From the IMG/VR virus record IMGVR_UViG_3300008448_013448, positions 1 through 49,619 of that record: a DNA stretch of 49,619 nucleotides; one strand, given 5' to 3'. The translations under genes were made by a program, and so were the position numbers. Position 1 is the stretch's first letter; the number at the start of each line of letters is the position of its first letter. The notes under the pieces were generated by a model. The model was not told where the DNA came from and ran no database searches. It worked only from the letters and a program-made list of their open reading frames with translations. This document shows positions 1 to 7,266 of the stretch, piece after piece. Origin of the DNA: a virus.

Positions 1-14
1 AATATGTTGTTCAT
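1..14 (-). CDS. start of an unidentified gene running off the left edge
   Basis: An ATG at 14 (minus strand) overlaps the TGA of the 33-aa micro-gene upstream in the ATGA arrangement that is common in this operon. Only four codons (M-N-N-I) lie inside the window, so nothing can be said about function. The call rests on junction style alone. Confidence 0.35.
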
Positions 15-112
15 TTATAGATAAAAGGGTCTCTCTTGCGCAGTTCTTTTAGTTTTCGACGATAGCGAATCTCTAGGGTGATTCTAGCCCATAATCTTTT
101 GATCCAATTCAT
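11..112 (-). CDS. 33-aa basic micro-protein, function unknown
   Basis: The open frame starts at an ATG that overlaps the stop of the 351-aa gene by 4 nt (ATGA) and ends in TGA. The 33-residue product is very rich in Arg and Lys, with aromatic residues near both ends (Trp3 and Trp8, and PFIYK at the C-terminus). It has no signal peptide, Cys pair or membrane segment. Its tight overlap at both ends with neighbouring frames suggests that it is translated as part of the left operon. It could be a small nucleic-acid- or membrane-associated phage protein. A peptide substrate for the radical SAM enzymes is conceivable, but it has no Cys and no Gly-rich leader/core pattern. Confidence 0.5.
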   Translation of the reverse strand: MNWIKRLWARITLEIRYRRKLKELRKRDPFIYK

Positions 113-1164
113 TTTAGTATCCTTGTTTGTTGTTTGCGGTAGTCTGAATCACTCCAACGATAGACGTATGTAGCTTCAGCATCTCGAGTGGAGATTTTGT
201 ACACATCCATATAGTTATTTAACTGCTGCCATATTTCTAAATAGTTAGCTGTGCCAAAACTAGCTAGTAAATTTATTTGTCCAATTTTAGGGTGACCAAT
301 TGTGAGATTTTTATCATCTGGGTCAAACCCGTTTTCTGTTAGCCAGATTCGAAATTCTGCCAATTGTTTTTGTTGCCAATGGAATGCACCTGGATCCCTT
401 GCCCATTCGATGTCAAAATCTCCTGCGGCCAAAGTCTGGGTTTGTAGTGTAGTAGTTGTAAGTTCTTGTATTCGACTGTCTTTACCTTCGTCACAGAACA
501 CTTCCCAATGATGTTTGCCTACTGCTTTATTGACCCCGACATATACTCCGCCCATGTGTCTGTTGATTGTTTCAATTCCAAACAGTTCAAAATCTTCTGC
601 ATCTAGTTCAAATCTGGGTGCCTGGAGCCAGCACATGAGTTGACTGGGACGTTGCCACTCTGGGGCAGTGTGCATTTTTCGGATGCTGAGCGCCAGGCTT
701 TCGTATTCGTGACACAGCAAATTTAATTGCCGTATGTGCCAACGAGTATCAGCATCAGCTTGATAATAATACTTGCTTGTATTTTTAGCAGTTCCTTGAA
801 GGTCTTCAAAATAACGATGAAGATGATTCATTCGTTCTTGATTCAATCTCCACTCTTGTCCTATAGTGTTTTCTACACTGTAGTAATCATCAATTTGGTA
901 TCCTATCCCACTGCGGTTGATTGAATCTATACTGAAATTAATTTGATCGCAAACATATTCAAGAGTTCTAGGACCTTTAGGAAAACCCAAGAAACAATAA
1001 TTTTTTTCTAAATGGTAATTTTCTCGAAGCAAGTGGTTAAGAGCTGTTAACCACTTGCGGCTCAGGCTGTTGTTGTACACATCTATCAGCACAGGCAAGG
1101 TATTGCCGTGTTGGTTTCGCAAAGTTATTACTACCTGATCAAGCAATCGATTTCCACCAGTCAT
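109..1164 (-). CDS. conserved-looking hypothetical protein, 351 aa, last large gene of the radical SAM operon
   Basis: I do not recognise the family. The ATG at 1164 is preceded by a good Shine-Dalgarno sequence (AAGGA, 6 nt away) and overlaps the end of the upstream radical SAM gene by 26 nt, so the two are translationally coupled. The protein is soluble, without signal peptide or membrane segment. It is rich in Trp, His, Tyr and acidic residues, with scattered Cys but no CxxxCxxC motif. Several His/Glu/Asp-rich stretches in the middle (about residues 115-240) could bind metal, but no family motif supports that. Its place at the end of a run of radical SAM and GT-like genes suggests an accessory, scaffold or substrate role in the same pathway; this is inference from position only. 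Confidence 0.75.
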   Translation of the reverse strand: MTGGNRLLDQVVITLRNQHGNTLPVLIDVYNNSLSRKWLTALNHLLRENYHLEKNYCFLGFPKGPRTLEYVCDQINFSIDSINRSGIGYQIDDYYSVENTIGQEWRLNQERMNHLHRYFEDLQGTAKNTSKYYYQADADTRWHIRQLNLLCHEYESLALSIRKMHTAPEWQRPSQLMCWLQAPRFELDAEDFELFGIETINRHMGGVYVGVNKAVGKHHWEVFCDEGKDSRIQELTTTTLQTQTLAAGDFDIEWARDPGAFHWQQKQLAEFRIWLTENGFDPDDKNLTIGHPKIGQINLLASFGTANYLEIWQQLNNYMDVYKISTRDAEATYVYRWSDSDYRKQQTRILK

Positions 1165-2431
1165 GTATTTCCTTGTCTTGAGACAGTATGTCGCTCATAG
1201 TGTATGTATCCTGTCTTATTTGCTCCAGTTGCAAAACTCGTGCTTTGCCTTTGACCAATGCAGCCTGATATGTGTCCGGCCATTGTTCAGCAAATGTGGG
1301 ACGCTGTTTTAATTGCATTAGTAATTCACGCATAACTGAGGTAGTCGATCCGGCAATCAACTGATCTAGTTTGTTGTGCAACAACTCTCGAGGCAATGCT
1401 AGCGGACTCAGTACAATGTCTGGACTGAAGCTAAACACCACTTTGGTCAGTAGATCCACTTGATATTGTTGTGCTAATTTCTGTATGTTGTTGACTTCGA
1501 ACATTCCTGGCAAAGTCAGGGTAAAATCCAGGCGCATCTGACGACTGTGCCGAGTATATGCAAGTCCTTGTTCAAAGTTGTGTTGGAATTGTGTATAGTC
1601 AAGACCCGTTCTAATATACTCGCCAATTGCACCTGTTCCGTCAATGCTGGCACACACTTGCCAATCACGAAGATTGGACAATATATCTCGATACAGATTG
1701 ACACCTCGGTAGTCAACCCTGCTGAGATTAGTATTGTATCGTGCATACACTTTTTGGCCGTCACCTAGTTCAATGATGCGTTGCATGTAGCGCCAGTGCT
1801 GTTCGTACATGAGTGGCTCGCCGCCTACCCAGTACACTTCTTCCACACGGTGTTGTTCCACAGCCTCAGCAAACTCTGCCTCTATTTGTGTGTCCTGGAA
1901 CTGAGATATCTGTCGACGGACCTCAGGCAGTTGCCAGTTATTTTTTGGATCAGCCCAGTTGACCATGTGATGAGTTTTTTGTTCAGTCTCCCAGGCCGAG
2001 GATAGCATATCACCACACATTCTGCACTTGAAGTTGCACAGGTTTGAAAATCTATAGTCCCACGACACCGGCCGCATGGTTGTAGCGCCTGTGGCATCTG
2101 TTGTGTTATACACTTGCTCCAATTTATGACCAAACAAGTGACCAAAGTAATCTCGATAAACACTGGTGTTTAATAATTTGCTGTTGCACACATCGCATTC
2201 GGGCAACGTTTCTCCTGCCAGCATGCGACGACGCACACTACGCATGTGATCACTGTTCCAGTGTTGCTCTAGTGTGATAGGAAGGTACTCACCTGTGCCT
2301 GCTGCTGTGTCAATGTACTGGCGAAAGTTCTGTGCAGGCTCCCTTGACGCACAACACAGACGCCGCTCAGTTTGTGGACTCAGGTAGGTATGCGTCCAAG
2401 GTGCAAGACACAGGGTTTCAGGTTTTGACAT
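1139..2431 (-). CDS. radical SAM protein with N-terminal SPASM/twitch-like Cys cluster (type A)
   Basis: Predicted radical SAM enzyme: a 4Fe-4S cluster on CxxxCxxC cleaves S-adenosylmethionine to start radical chemistry; the substrate is unknown. The core motif is Cys132-x3-Cys136-x2-Cys139 inside SNLCNFKCRMCG, and the GGEP SAM-binding motif follows in YWVGGEPLM. Before the core lies an array of CLAPW (Cys8), Cys26-Cys27 and Cys79-x2-Cys82 preceded by HWNSDHMRSVRRRML. That is the residue pattern of SPASM/twitch auxiliary-cluster domains, here at the N-terminus instead of the usual C-terminus. I choose the ATG at 2431 (430 aa) over a TTG six bases earlier; it gives a 14-nt overlap with the upstream gene. 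It belongs with the 2418 and 3626 genes by motif. Confidence 0.9.
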   Translation of the reverse strand: MSKPETLCLAPWTHTYLSPQTERRLCCASREPAQNFRQYIDTAAGTGEYLPITLEQHWNSDHMRSVRRRMLAGETLPECDVCNSKLLNTSVYRDYFGHLFGHKLEQVYNTTDATGATTMRPVSWDYRFSNLCNFKCRMCGDMLSSAWETEQKTHHMVNWADPKNNWQLPEVRRQISQFQDTQIEAEFAEAVEQHRVEEVYWVGGEPLMYEQHWRYMQRIIELGDGQKVYARYNTNLSRVDYRGVNLYRDILSNLRDWQVCASIDGTGAIGEYIRTGLDYTQFQHNFEQGLAYTRHSRQMRLDFTLTLPGMFEVNNIQKLAQQYQVDLLTKVVFSFSPDIVLSPLALPRELLHNKLDQLIAGSTTSVMRELLMQLKQRPTFAEQWPDTYQAALVKGKARVLQLEQIRQDTYTMSDILSQDKEIHDWWKSIA

Positions 2432-3629
2432 ACTCAATAATCTCGGCCATTTCGGGACATGTCAGGGCAAAATTTTGATCTCGCTTGCGATCCAAGTTGG
2501 CAATCTGAGTGCGCAACTCTTGACCATCTAGGCTTTGCCCGTTGTTCATAAAATTCTTGATAAGCGCAAACTCGTTACGAAACTTTTCTGGCGGCCGGCA
2601 ATTGTCAAGATATGCCGAAATTTGTTTTTTAGCAGTTGTGGGCAATTTAGCAATACTCCATTGCGGTGCATCGTGCAGCATGTTCCAGTAAACAAAATCA
2701 AATCCTTGATAGTCAATCCAGTCGGCAACTGATTTTAAATATCTAACGTTGAAAATATTCACTGTGGTGCAACACTGCAACTGCACGTTTGGCATTGTGG
2801 CTCTCAGCTGTTTGAATTTAACCACGTTCTGTAAAACCTCGATCCAGTCAGCATTGGTTCGTTGATATTCAAATCTTTCACCCACGTCGTCAATACTCAA
2901 AGCAATCTCTACAGTTTTAAAATGCTGCCAGATATCAGGACCAGATTCAGGATATTGTGTACCGTTGGTGTTGTAGTGTATTTCCACTTGAGATGCAATA
3001 CCTCTATCTACAATACCTTGCAACATATCAAAATGTTCTTGTATCATGAACGGTTCGCCACCGGTGAACTCAATGTAGCGTATGTCGTTGATGTGCTGAT
3101 CAATTTGTTGCCAGAAATGTGTGCTTTGTCTAGGCCAGTTACCGGCCTGTAACATCTCATAAGCAAATGTCTGTTTCTGTTGTTCTCGAGGTGTCCACTT
3201 AATTTCCTCTGCTGCATACTGACTGCTTGACCATGAGCCGCAAATGCGACACTTCAAGTTACAGATGTTGCCCAGCTTGAGATCCAGGAACATCAAGGGC
3301 TTGGCATCCTGCGTCCACTCTGTATTAGTTACTGCATGCTTGAGTCGATCCAGAGTATGCATGCGTTTGCTGGTACGTCCTGAATTTTCTTCGTTCCAGC
3401 ATTTTCTACAGGTCTCAGGTTGTTGGCCTTGCAAAAATTGATTTCTCAAAGATTGCATGTGTTTGCTGTTTTGAATATCTTTAAGTTCGGCTGTTCTCAA
3501 GTTAAATTTGCTGCCGGTATCATCAACAATTTCGTCGTCGGCCAAACAACAGGGTCGCACTGTACCAATGGGACTGGCCTCAAGGCTTACCCAAGGCAAC
3601 ATACAGAATTTTTCGTGTGGTATTTTCAT
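2418..3629 (-). CDS. radical SAM protein with N-terminal SPASM/twitch-like Cys cluster (type A)
   Basis: A 403-aa radical SAM family protein. The cluster motif is Cys123-x3-Cys127-x2-Cys130 (ICNLKCRICG), followed by FTGGEPF, the SAM-binding GGEP loop. The N-terminal auxiliary array is FCMLPW (Cys9), PCC (Cys27-28) and CRKC (Cys74/Cys77), with the spacer HMQSLRNQFLQG as in SPASM domains. The start ATG overlaps the upstream stop by 4 nt (ATGA). Family knowledge: SPASM/twitch enzymes often modify peptides, proteins or small carbon-skeleton substrates. Nothing here identifies the substrate. It is divergent from the neighbouring type A genes, so this is an old duplication rather than a recent tandem copy. 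Confidence 0.9.
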   Translation of the reverse strand: MKIPHEKFCMLPWVSLEASPIGTVRPCCLADDEIVDDTGSKFNLRTAELKDIQNSKHMQSLRNQFLQGQQPETCRKCWNEENSGRTSKRMHTLDRLKHAVTNTEWTQDAKPLMFLDLKLGNICNLKCRICGSWSSSQYAAEEIKWTPREQQKQTFAYEMLQAGNWPRQSTHFWQQIDQHINDIRYIEFTGGEPFMIQEHFDMLQGIVDRGIASQVEIHYNTNGTQYPESGPDIWQHFKTVEIALSIDDVGERFEYQRTNADWIEVLQNVVKFKQLRATMPNVQLQCCTTVNIFNVRYLKSVADWIDYQGFDFVYWNMLHDAPQWSIAKLPTTAKKQISAYLDNCRPPEKFRNEFALIKNFMNNGQSLDGQELRTQIANLDRKRDQNFALTCPEMAEIIEYVKT

Positions 3630-4891
3630 AACAATGCTCGCAGTTCTGGGATTACATCAAGACATTTTTCTTTGCGCAATGAATCTAGTTCGTGCGTCTT
3701 GCGCCAAAATGTGTCCAGCAGATGCGTATTGTCTGTGGCATTCATAAATGTAATGGCCGATTCAAATCCTTGTGAGGCACGGCCCAGATCATCGCCTTGC
3801 ATACCAAGCCAATTGATATGTTGTTGAAACTTTTTTTGCAACTGTTGTTTGTATTCAGCAGTGGCAATATCAATTCTATAGTGTGAAGGATCTTGTAGGA
3901 TGTTTACATTCAAATCTTGTGCACGAATAAGTCCTTGTTCGACCCAGGCACGATGAAACTTAGGCAAATGTAGTGCGTTCATTATGCTCAAGGTGGGGCT
4001 GATGTAGAAGTCTACGTCGGGGCACACGGCCAACATGTCTCTACGATTTTGTTCAACCACGGCCCAGTCTGTGCCTTTTCGGATGTATTCTGCTCGAGCA
4101 CCCATGTCATCTAGACTAGCGCCCACTGCCACTGAGTCAAACTGCCTCCAGTATTCAAACACACTTTGACCTTTGAGGTCAGTGTGTGTGAAGTTGGTGT
4201 TGTAGATCAAGCGCACATCGAAACGGCCACGTCGCACCAGTTCATCCAAGATACGATAGTGTTCTTCCATCAACAGGGGCTCACCACCAGCAAAGTAGAT
4301 TTGCTCCACATAGTCCAGGTGTGGTTCCAACTGAGTCCACATGTCTGTTTCTGTACGGCCAGCATAGTTTAACACTGTGTTGCGTTCTTTCCACTCAGGG
4401 CCTGCTAGTTTTGCTTGGTCTTGATACCACTGACTGCTAAAGATGTGTCCACAACTGCGGCACTTGAGATTGCAAAGATTGCTGAAACGAATATCCCAGT
4501 AGGTCATTTCAAACGGATTGGCGTCCAGTTTCTTAACATGATGGCCGTGGTGCTTGTTGGCACTGCGTCGACCACTAAAGAATCCAGATTCTTCCTGTTC
4601 GTAACAACGAGTGCAGGCTGCATGTGGAGTTTCAGTCAGCATGGACTTACGCAGATCCTGCATAGGATGATCCTGCCAAATTTCTTCCAGTGTGTTAGTG
4701 CGGCAGTTGCCCACTTGCCCCACACCCATTTCAGCGTGACAGCAAGGATATGCTTCGCCAGTGGGGTAAGCATGCAAGTGAATCCAAGGATAGATGCAGA
4801 ATGTCTTTGACTCTTTGAGCAAAAACTCTTCACGTTCGGTCAGCTCAACTGGCCGCACAAGATCACTGCTGTTGTAATTGTAATTGGTCAT
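3626..4891 (-). CDS. radical SAM protein with N-terminal SPASM/twitch-like Cys cluster (type A)
   Basis: A 421-aa radical SAM protein. The core motif is Cys140-x3-Cys144-x2-Cys147 (LCNLKCRSCG); GGEP occurs in YFAGGEPLL. The N-terminal array comprises FCIYPW (Cys32), PCC (Cys50-51), an extra Cys63, the spacer IWQDHPMQDLRKSML and CTRC (Cys93/Cys96). This is the clearest SPASM-like arrangement of the five. A 30-residue acidic N-terminal extension precedes it, and a His/Lys-rich linker (residues about 112-121, KHHGHHVKK) joins the auxiliary and core regions. The start overlaps the upstream gene by 29 nt and lacks a strong Shine-Dalgarno sequence. The substrate is unknown. Confidence 0.9.
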   Translation of the reverse strand: MTNYNYNSSDLVRPVELTEREEFLLKESKTFCIYPWIHLHAYPTGEAYPCCHAEMGVGQVGNCRTNTLEEIWQDHPMQDLRKSMLTETPHAACTRCYEQEESGFFSGRRSANKHHGHHVKKLDANPFEMTYWDIRFSNLCNLKCRSCGHIFSSQWYQDQAKLAGPEWKERNTVLNYAGRTETDMWTQLEPHLDYVEQIYFAGGEPLLMEEHYRILDELVRRGRFDVRLIYNTNFTHTDLKGQSVFEYWRQFDSVAVGASLDDMGARAEYIRKGTDWAVVEQNRRDMLAVCPDVDFYISPTLSIMNALHLPKFHRAWVEQGLIRAQDLNVNILQDPSHYRIDIATAEYKQQLQKKFQQHINWLGMQGDDLGRASQGFESAITFMNATDNTHLLDTFWRKTHELDSLRKEKCLDVIPELRALL

Positions 4892-6215
4892 ACCATGTTT
4901 TCATGTTGGGGAACGATGCCGCAAAATCTTTGCCACGACGTTGATCATATTGTGCGTAAAACTTGTGGAAATCATTGTGAAGCTTGGGAAGATCAAATGC
5001 CTCTGAATGCGGAGTTTCGACCACGTCCAGGTAATCTATTAATCTCTGTGTGTGATTAACTTCGTGCTGCTGTAGATAGGGGTTAGCACGATTCTTGTAC
5101 AACCACTCTTGCAATCGCACACGATACCGATCTCTCAACTGCTTGCTCAGCACCAAAGGCGATTGAAAGCTAGGAAATCTCAATATGTTGAGTGTAAAGT
5201 TCACACGGTCGCGTCCATACAAACGTTTGAGATCCAGCATGAGATTCAAATGCGGTACCAGACTGTCTAGGCACAAGGCATTGATTGTGCACATCATGTG
5301 CACTGCTTGGATCCGGCCTGACTTGAGCAGTGTGTGTACATTTTGCAACCACTGGGTGTAATCAAGGCCGTCACGAATATATTCAGCTTGGACTCCTGTG
5401 GCTTCCATACTGGTATACACTTCCACATGCGGCAGAGATTCTACAGCAGAAATGAATTCTTGTAGTTTTTCTTGACTGAATCCAAGGTTGCTGTTAATAG
5501 CCAGCTTGGTAGTACTACGGCCTTGGTTTTGCTTGAACCACTCAATCAGTTTCCAGGTGTAGCCACTCATCAGCGGCTCGCCGCCGGTGATCCTTAGCTC
5601 TTGGAGTGTTTTGTGTAGGTCCGTTTCCCACCACTGGAAGAACGCTTCCACATAAGGATTGGCTTCGTTGAAGGTGTAGAGTTGGCTGCTGTCGTGAGCA
5701 TGAGTAAAGTGATTGCGGCCGTCACTGACCAAGTCTGTGTAAGGTCCAAGTTTTTTGATATCTCGTGCCCAAGTGCTGCTGAATGCAGGGTTGCAATAAC
5801 TGCAGGCAAATTGACAGGTCCGATCAAATGCAATTTCTAGTGTGCGTAAATCAACATCTTGTGCCACAGGTGTTGCGGCTGCTTGATGCAACAGATGTAC
5901 AGGATATATCTTGCTTTTGTAAACACGATCGCTCACAGCGTCACGACTCATGTCTTCGATCTTCCAGCAGTATTCGCAACCTGCTGGCCGCTCGCCCTCA
6001 ATCATTTTGCGGCGGTCCTCTTTTTTTTCAGGAGTATTGTGTAAAAGTTTGGGATTGATCGCCACTTGATCACGATCCACGCGATGTGCCGGTGGATGGT
6101 GGCAACTGGTGGTCATACCTGAACCTAACCATATAGTAGCATTGTACCATTTGGCTGCACAAAAACTGGAACTTAACGGGTCCAGCACCTGCTGTCGAAA
6201 TTCAAGATCTTTCAT
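4863..6215 (-). CDS. radical SAM protein, type B (HPPxHR-containing N-terminal domain)
   Basis: A 450-aa radical SAM protein. The cluster motif is Cys134-x3-Cys138-x2-Cys141 (TCQFACSYC); ITGGEPLM carries the GGEP loop. Its N-terminal domain differs from type A: CAAKW (Cys19), SCHHPPAHR (Cys38), NPKLLHNTPEKK, and then GCEYCW (Cys80/Cys83). The 7250 gene has the same elements in the same order, so these two form a second subfamily. The conserved HPPxHR motif is not a radical SAM core motif and may belong to an auxiliary-cluster or substrate-binding site. The ATG at 6215 overlaps the upstream stop by 14 nt. It has no Shine-Dalgarno sequence; an AT-rich TATAAATT element lies 6 nt before the start. 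Confidence 0.9.
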   Translation of the reverse strand: MKDLEFRQQVLDPLSSSFCAAKWYNATIWLGSGMTTSCHHPPAHRVDRDQVAINPKLLHNTPEKKEDRRKMIEGERPAGCEYCWKIEDMSRDAVSDRVYKSKIYPVHLLHQAAATPVAQDVDLRTLEIAFDRTCQFACSYCNPAFSSTWARDIKKLGPYTDLVSDGRNHFTHAHDSSQLYTFNEANPYVEAFFQWWETDLHKTLQELRITGGEPLMSGYTWKLIEWFKQNQGRSTTKLAINSNLGFSQEKLQEFISAVESLPHVEVYTSMEATGVQAEYIRDGLDYTQWLQNVHTLLKSGRIQAVHMMCTINALCLDSLVPHLNLMLDLKRLYGRDRVNFTLNILRFPSFQSPLVLSKQLRDRYRVRLQEWLYKNRANPYLQQHEVNHTQRLIDYLDVVETPHSEAFDLPKLHNDFHKFYAQYDQRRGKDFAASFPNMKTWYDQLQLQQQ

Positions 6216-7266
6216 TGATATAATTTATAAAACGTTCGGGAAAATCTCTACGCAGTTGAGATCTATATTCTTGCAAATGGGACTGATTGTATTTACATAC
6301 ATTGTAGCAGGATTCAAGGAAACTTGCAAGGTCTTGTTTGCTTAAATCGTCAACCACTTGCACTATACGATCCAGTCTGTCCTGAGTATTATCAATTTGA
6401 TCAAAGCTTTCATCAATGACATGACCAAAAGTTTGAAACCCTAGATTTTTTAAATCTCGATAGAAGCCTCGGTTGGCTGCTGCTATCCAAGGATGCCCAA
6501 TCATAATGGGTTTAGCTATTTTTTCGGTTCTAAAACTATGGGGATAGTCAATCACAGTCTCTGTAACCAAACTAAAATAGGTATCAATATAGGGCTCAGC
6601 TTTGAGATATATTTCTCCCCAGGTGTGTTGAAAAATTTCATGTTTGATCAACTGAGCAGACGTTGGTGTGATTTGATTTTGTTGAAATCTTTCGACTTCA
6701 TACTGCTGAGGAAGCTGTCTAATGTTGTCACCCTCTAGCATGGTCCAAAGAGATTGTGCCAGTAACTCACGGGAGTCAAGCTGATTCCATAGATATTTGC
6801 GATGAGGTCTGGCGCGGCCATTCAAGAATAAAAACTTATACGGCTTTGAAGTTTTACTGTATATCTCGTCCATGCGCAGCATCTGCTCAAGATTGTAATC
6901 ATATCCCAGGATAACATTAAAAAAATGATCATGTAATAGGTACCGATACGACGGATCAAGATCTCCCCCGCTGAGTAACAGTATTTTTCCTTGATCCACA
7001 AGTGGTCGGATTCCCGTTGCAGTAATTTGTTCATGCAAGGTCATGGATCCTTCAGCAGCATTGTCAAAAACAACAACGCCGCCCTGGGCAACAAATTCTT
7101 GAATCTTGGATAAATTGTGTTTGAACTGTTGACGGCCCACAACATAGACTGTGTCAGTTGAGGTTTCAACAGTCTCAAAATCCCAAAATTCTTGGTCAGC
7201 AAAAGGTTTTAACAGATCGTATACTACACTGTGAGTATCAATTGACAGTTTATGTGTTTCTGGCAT
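6202..7266 (-). CDS. glycosyltransferase-like protein (GT-B/FucT-like C-terminal motif), intact paralogue of the split gene at 44995-46114
   Basis: A 354-aa protein between two type B radical SAM genes. I chose the ATG at 7266 because GGGAGGAG lies 10 nt upstream; the earlier GTG would sit directly against that site. The N-terminal half has Rossmann-like beta-alpha segments (VVYDLL, GGVVVFDNAAEG, KILLLSGGD). The middle has FLFLNGRARPHRKYLW. The C-terminal half has FRTEKIAKPIMIGHPW followed by NLGFQTFGHVIDESFD. The last block resembles the nucleotide-sugar-binding end of GT-B enzymes such as fucosyltransferase- and exostosin-like proteins (xTEKxxxPxxxG). That resemblance is from memory of motifs, so a sugar-transfer role is inference. 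A homologue broken by a frameshift lies in the right cluster. Confidence 0.75.
   Translation of the reverse strand: MPETHKLSIDTHSVVYDLLKPFADQEFWDFETVETSTDTVYVVGRQQFKHNLSKIQEFVAQGGVVVFDNAAEGSMTLHEQITATGIRPLVDQGKILLLSGGDLDPSYRYLLHDHFFNVILGYDYNLEQMLRMDEIYSKTSKPYKFLFLNGRARPHRKYLWNQLDSRELLAQSLWTMLEGDNIRQLPQQYEVERFQQNQITPTSAQLIKHEIFQHTWGEIYLKAEPYIDTYFSLVTETVIDYPHSFRTEKIAKPIMIGHPWIAAANRGFYRDLKNLGFQTFGHVIDESFDQIDNTQDRLDRIVQVVDDLSKQDLASFLESCYNVCKYNQSHLQEYRSQLRRDFPERFINYINERS

Noticed and set aside
11-112. RiPP precursor peptide for the radical SAM enzymes
   Set aside because: It has no Cys, no Gly-rich or repeated core and no leader-like region; composition fits a basic micro-protein better.
3420-3827. 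Plus-strand frame of 135 codons across the radical SAM genes
   Set aside because: It spans the junction of two well-supported minus-strand genes with intact motifs and has no start signal.
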